Assembly (NCBI GenBank): GCA_900751035.1
Contig: CAADSF010000120.1
Span: 1 to 6,315 of the forward strand
Source: an uncultured Oscillospiraceae bacterium
GTDB taxonomy: Bacteria > Bacillota > Clostridia > Oscillospirales > Oscillospiraceae
Direction of reading: 5' to 3'
DNA length: 6,315 nt
Shown here: in pieces, positions 4,701-6,315 of the stretch
Position numbering within the stretch: the stretch's first letter is position 1
How the letters are laid out: each line of letters starts with the position of its first letter
The notes under the pieces: generated by a model
The model's input: the letters and a program-made list of their open reading frames with translations, nothing else
Databases searched by the model: none
Told to the model about the DNA's origin: nothing
Made by a program: the position numbers and the translations under genes

Positions 4701-5585
4701 ATGCTGGATTACCGTCACTGCACGCTCTGCCCGCGTGCCTGCGGCGTCGACCGGACGGCAGGAGAGCGCGGCTTCTGTCAAATGCCCGGCCATATCCTTG
4801 CCGCGCGGGCCGCGCTGCATTATTGGGAAGAGCCGGTCATTTCCGGCAGCTTCGGCAGCGGCGCAGTGTTTTTCTCCGGCTGCACGCTGCGCTGCGCGTT
4901 CTGTCAGAACGGGGTGATCTCGCAGGAGAACTTCGGCAAGGAGGTTTCTCCGCGGGAGCTTCGCGCCGCGTTCGAGCGGCTGATCGACGAGGGCTGTCAG
5001 AACATCAATCTCGTCACGCCGACGCACTTTCTGCCGTCTATCCTCCCCGCGCTCACGCCGAAGCTGCCTGTTCCGGTCGTGTACAACTGCGGCGGATACG
5101 AATCGGTTGAAACGCTGCGGGCCCTGGAGGGCCTTGTCGATATCTATCTGCCGGACTTTAAATATTCCGACGCCGCGCTTGCAAAAAAACTCTCCGCCGC
5201 GCCGGATTATCCGCAGATCGCGTCCGCGGCCATTCTGGAAATGTACCGGCAGGTAGGCGGCGCAGTGATTGAAGACGAGCAGATGACGCGCGGTGTCGTC
5301 ATCCGCCATCTGGTGCTGCCGGGCTGCATTGACAATTCGCTCGGCGTGCTGGACTGGATTGCAGACAGCTTTCCGAAAAAGGATGTGCTGGTCAGCCTGA
5401 TGAGCCAGTATGTGCCCATGGGACGCGCAAAAAAAATGCCGCCCTTTGACCGCCGCATCACGCAGGACGAATATGACGCAGTTCTGTCATATCTCTATCT
5501 TCAGGAGCTGGACAACGGCTATACGCAGGATTTTTCCGCCGCCTCGGCAGAGTACATTCCGGAATTTAATCTGGAAGGACTATAA
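4701..5585 (+). CDS. PflX-like radical SAM protein (putative pyruvate formate-lyase activase relative), 294 aa
   Basis: The radical SAM cluster motif CTLRCAFC puts the 4Fe-4S ligands at Cys61, Cys65 and Cys68, preceded by GSGAVFFSG. The N-terminus carries a second Cys set, CTLCPRACGVDR...GFC (Cys7, 10, 14 and 26), characteristic of the PflX group (COG1313). Further landmarks are NINLVTPTHFLP, VYNCGGYES, YLPDFKYSD, RGVVIRHLVLPG and MSQYVPMGRA. By family it would cleave S-adenosylmethionine to a 5'-deoxyadenosyl radical, perhaps to activate a glycyl-radical enzyme, but no partner enzyme is in the window and the substrate of this group is not established. ATG 4701 is preferred, with GTGGAG (4687-4692) 8 nt upstream and the family-typical Cys motif just inside. 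An in-frame TTG at 4641 would add 20 residues but overlaps the promoter. Confidence 0.9.
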   Translation: MLDYRHCTLCPRACGVDRTAGERGFCQMPGHILAARAALHYWEEPVISGSFGSGAVFFSGCTLRCAFCQNGVISQENFGKEVSPRELRAAFERLIDEGCQNINLVTPTHFLPSILPALTPKLPVPVVYNCGGYESVETLRALEGLVDIYLPDFKYSDAALAKKLSAAPDYPQIASAAILEMYRQVGGAVIEDEQMTRGVVIRHLVLPGCIDNSLGVLDWIADSFPKKDVLVSLMSQYVPMGRAKKMPPFDRRITQDEYDAVLSYLYLQELDNGYTQDFSAASAEYIPEFNLEGL

Positions 5586-5589
5586 ATTT

Positions 5590-5603
5590 TAAACAAACGT
5601 TTG
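5590..5603. promoter_or_regulatory. Probable LexA operator (SOS box) upstream of lexA
   Basis: TAAACAAACGTTTG keeps the core AACRNRYGTTY of the Bacillus-type SOS box CGAACRNRYGTTYC and differs at the outer positions. It overlaps the first bases of the lexA -35 (5601-5606), where bound LexA would block polymerase, giving the autoregulation normal for lexA. Confidence 0.65.
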
Positions 5604-5629
5604 CATTTTTCAGCAAGGTGTGTTATACT
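5601..5629 (+). promoter_or_regulatory. Sigma-A promoter of lexA
   Basis: TTGCAT (5601-5606), a 17-bp spacer and TATACT (5624-5629) give a predicted start near 5636, about 24 nt before the ATG at 5660. It lies 15 nt after the radical SAM stop. No intrinsic terminator is visible between the two genes, so some read-through into lexA is possible. Confidence 0.8.
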
Positions 5630-5659
5630 AAGCACACAAGAAGGAAAGGAGCTGCCAAA

Positions 5660-6238
5660 ATGGGCCGGACCAGCAGCAAACGGGATGAAATTCTTCGTTT
5701 TCTTACAAAATTCACAGCGGAGAACGGCTATGCGCCCTCCGTGCGCGAGATCTGCGCCGCCGTCGGTCTGCAATCCACGGCGACCGTACATTATCACCTG
5801 AACGCGCTGCGTCAGGATGGACTGATTGAAATGGACGGCATGAAAAAACGCACGATCACCCTCGCCGATTCCCACCGGGCCGACCGCATCCCCGTCGTCG
5901 GCGTGGTCACGGCGGGCATGCCGATTCTGGCGGTTGAAAATATTGAAGGCTATCTGCCGTGGGACGGCGAAGCGGGCTGCTTCGCGCTGCGTGTGCGCGG
6001 CGACTCGATGATCGGCGCAGGCATCCTCGACGGAGACAGGGTCGTCGTCCGCGCCCAACAGACGGCGGACAACGGAGAAATCGTCGTCGCCCTGCTCGAA
6101 GACTCCGCAACGGTCAAGCGCCTCCGCAAAGACGGCAAGCAGATCTGGCTTCTGCCGGAAAACCCGGACTATGCGCCCATTGACGGCAATCAGGCCCAGA
6201 TCATCGGCAAAGTCAAGGCTGTGATCAGAACCTATTAA
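5660..6238 (+). CDS. lexA: LexA, SOS-response repressor with autoprotease, 192 aa
   Basis: Represses DNA-damage genes and cleaves itself when stimulated by RecA filaments. The winged helix-turn-helix is in residues about 1-70 (APSVREICAAVGLQSTATVH, recognition helix near 39-51). The peptidase S24 domain follows: the cleavage site is Ala85-Gly86 in VVTAGMP, the catalytic Ser116 is in RGDSM and Lys153 is in TVKRL. Length is close to the usual 200 or so. All key residues are present, so it should be active. ATG 5660 is chosen because AAAGGAG (5645-5651) lies 8 nt upstream and the predicted transcript starts near 5636, which excludes the in-frame start at 5618. It is probably autoregulated through the box at 5590-5603. 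No recA or other SOS gene is in the window. Confidence 0.96.
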   Translation: MGRTSSKRDEILRFLTKFTAENGYAPSVREICAAVGLQSTATVHYHLNALRQDGLIEMDGMKKRTITLADSHRADRIPVVGVVTAGMPILAVENIEGYLPWDGEAGCFALRVRGDSMIGAGILDGDRVVVRAQQTADNGEIVVALLEDSATVKRLRKDGKQIWLLPENPDYAPIDGNQAQIIGKVKAVIRTY

Positions 6239-6315
6239 ATTTAGGGCAGCACCGCACAATTCGGCAAGCTGATTCAGCGAGAGATTTTTCGTCAAGTCAA
6301 GGTTTGAAAAGTGAA
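6239..6315. other. Intergenic edge downstream of lexA; weak hairpin only
   Basis: This 77-nt stretch has no supported gene. GCTG/CAGC (6268-6271/6275-6278 region) closes a 3-nt loop and is followed by GAGAGATTTTTC (6280-6290). This could be a weak lexA terminator, but the stem is only 4-5 bp. The sequence is cut by the window end. Confidence 0.3.

Noticed and set aside
4593..5309. Minus-strand 238-codon frame and the plus-strand frame at 4012-4674.
   Set aside because: Both are shadows of the radical SAM and lipoprotein genes, respectively, which have recognisable motifs and ribosome binding sites.
5519..6295. Long minus-strand frame (258 codons) opposite lexA, starting TKNLSLNQLAELCG, which looks a little like a helix-turn-helix.
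   Set aside because: It runs antisense through lexA, its promoter and the end of the radical SAM gene; no ribosome binding site or coherent domain was seen.
6244..6300. GGGCAGCACCGCACAATTCGG looked like it could be the end of a dispersed repeat or miniature transposon.
   Set aside because: Only one partial copy is visible and no terminal inverted repeat can be tested because the window ends; a search for other genomic copies would decide.

Overview
The window joins the end of an integrated mobile element (about 1-2655) to ordinary chromosome (about 2656-6315) of a GC-rich Gram-positive bacterium. The gene types, the strong AGGAGG-type ribosome binding sites and the Bacillus-type LexA box suggest a clostridial gut-type Firmicute; the genus cannot be told from this sequence. 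The element side is visibly less GC-rich than the chromosomal side.

Element side: the last 28 codons of an unidentified gene (1-87), an intrinsic terminator (165-198), short leader ORFs, a 400-residue large serine recombinase (348-1550) and a closely coupled 143-residue companion of unknown function (1564-1995). A 373-nt gene-free stretch follows, containing a dense set of inverted repeats (2011-2176), a possible 31-codon basic peptide and a bidirectional terminator (2312-2358).

Junction: rlmD (23S rRNA m5U methyltransferase, minus strand) reads from the chromosome into the element. Its normal enzyme core ends at a conserved HVETVVLL motif (near 2654-2676), and about 94 further codons of different composition follow. 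This fits a serine-recombinase element inserted in the 3' end of rlmD that restores the reading frame with its own tail. The rum/rlmD 3' end is a known target of such elements.

Chromosome side: a lipoprotein gene and rlmD form a minus-strand operon with overlapping stop and start. A perfect 16-bp parS chromosome-partition site (4013-4028) lies in the rlmD start region, so the locus is probably in the origin-proximal part of the chromosome. Divergent promoters with overlapping -35 boxes drive the lipoprotein-rlmD operon leftward and a PflX-like radical SAM gene (4701-5585) rightward. The last gene is lexA (5660-6238), with its own promoter and a LexA-box-like operator over the -35. The most notable points are the chimeric rlmD at the element boundary, parS inside that gene, and the structured non-coding segment at the element end.
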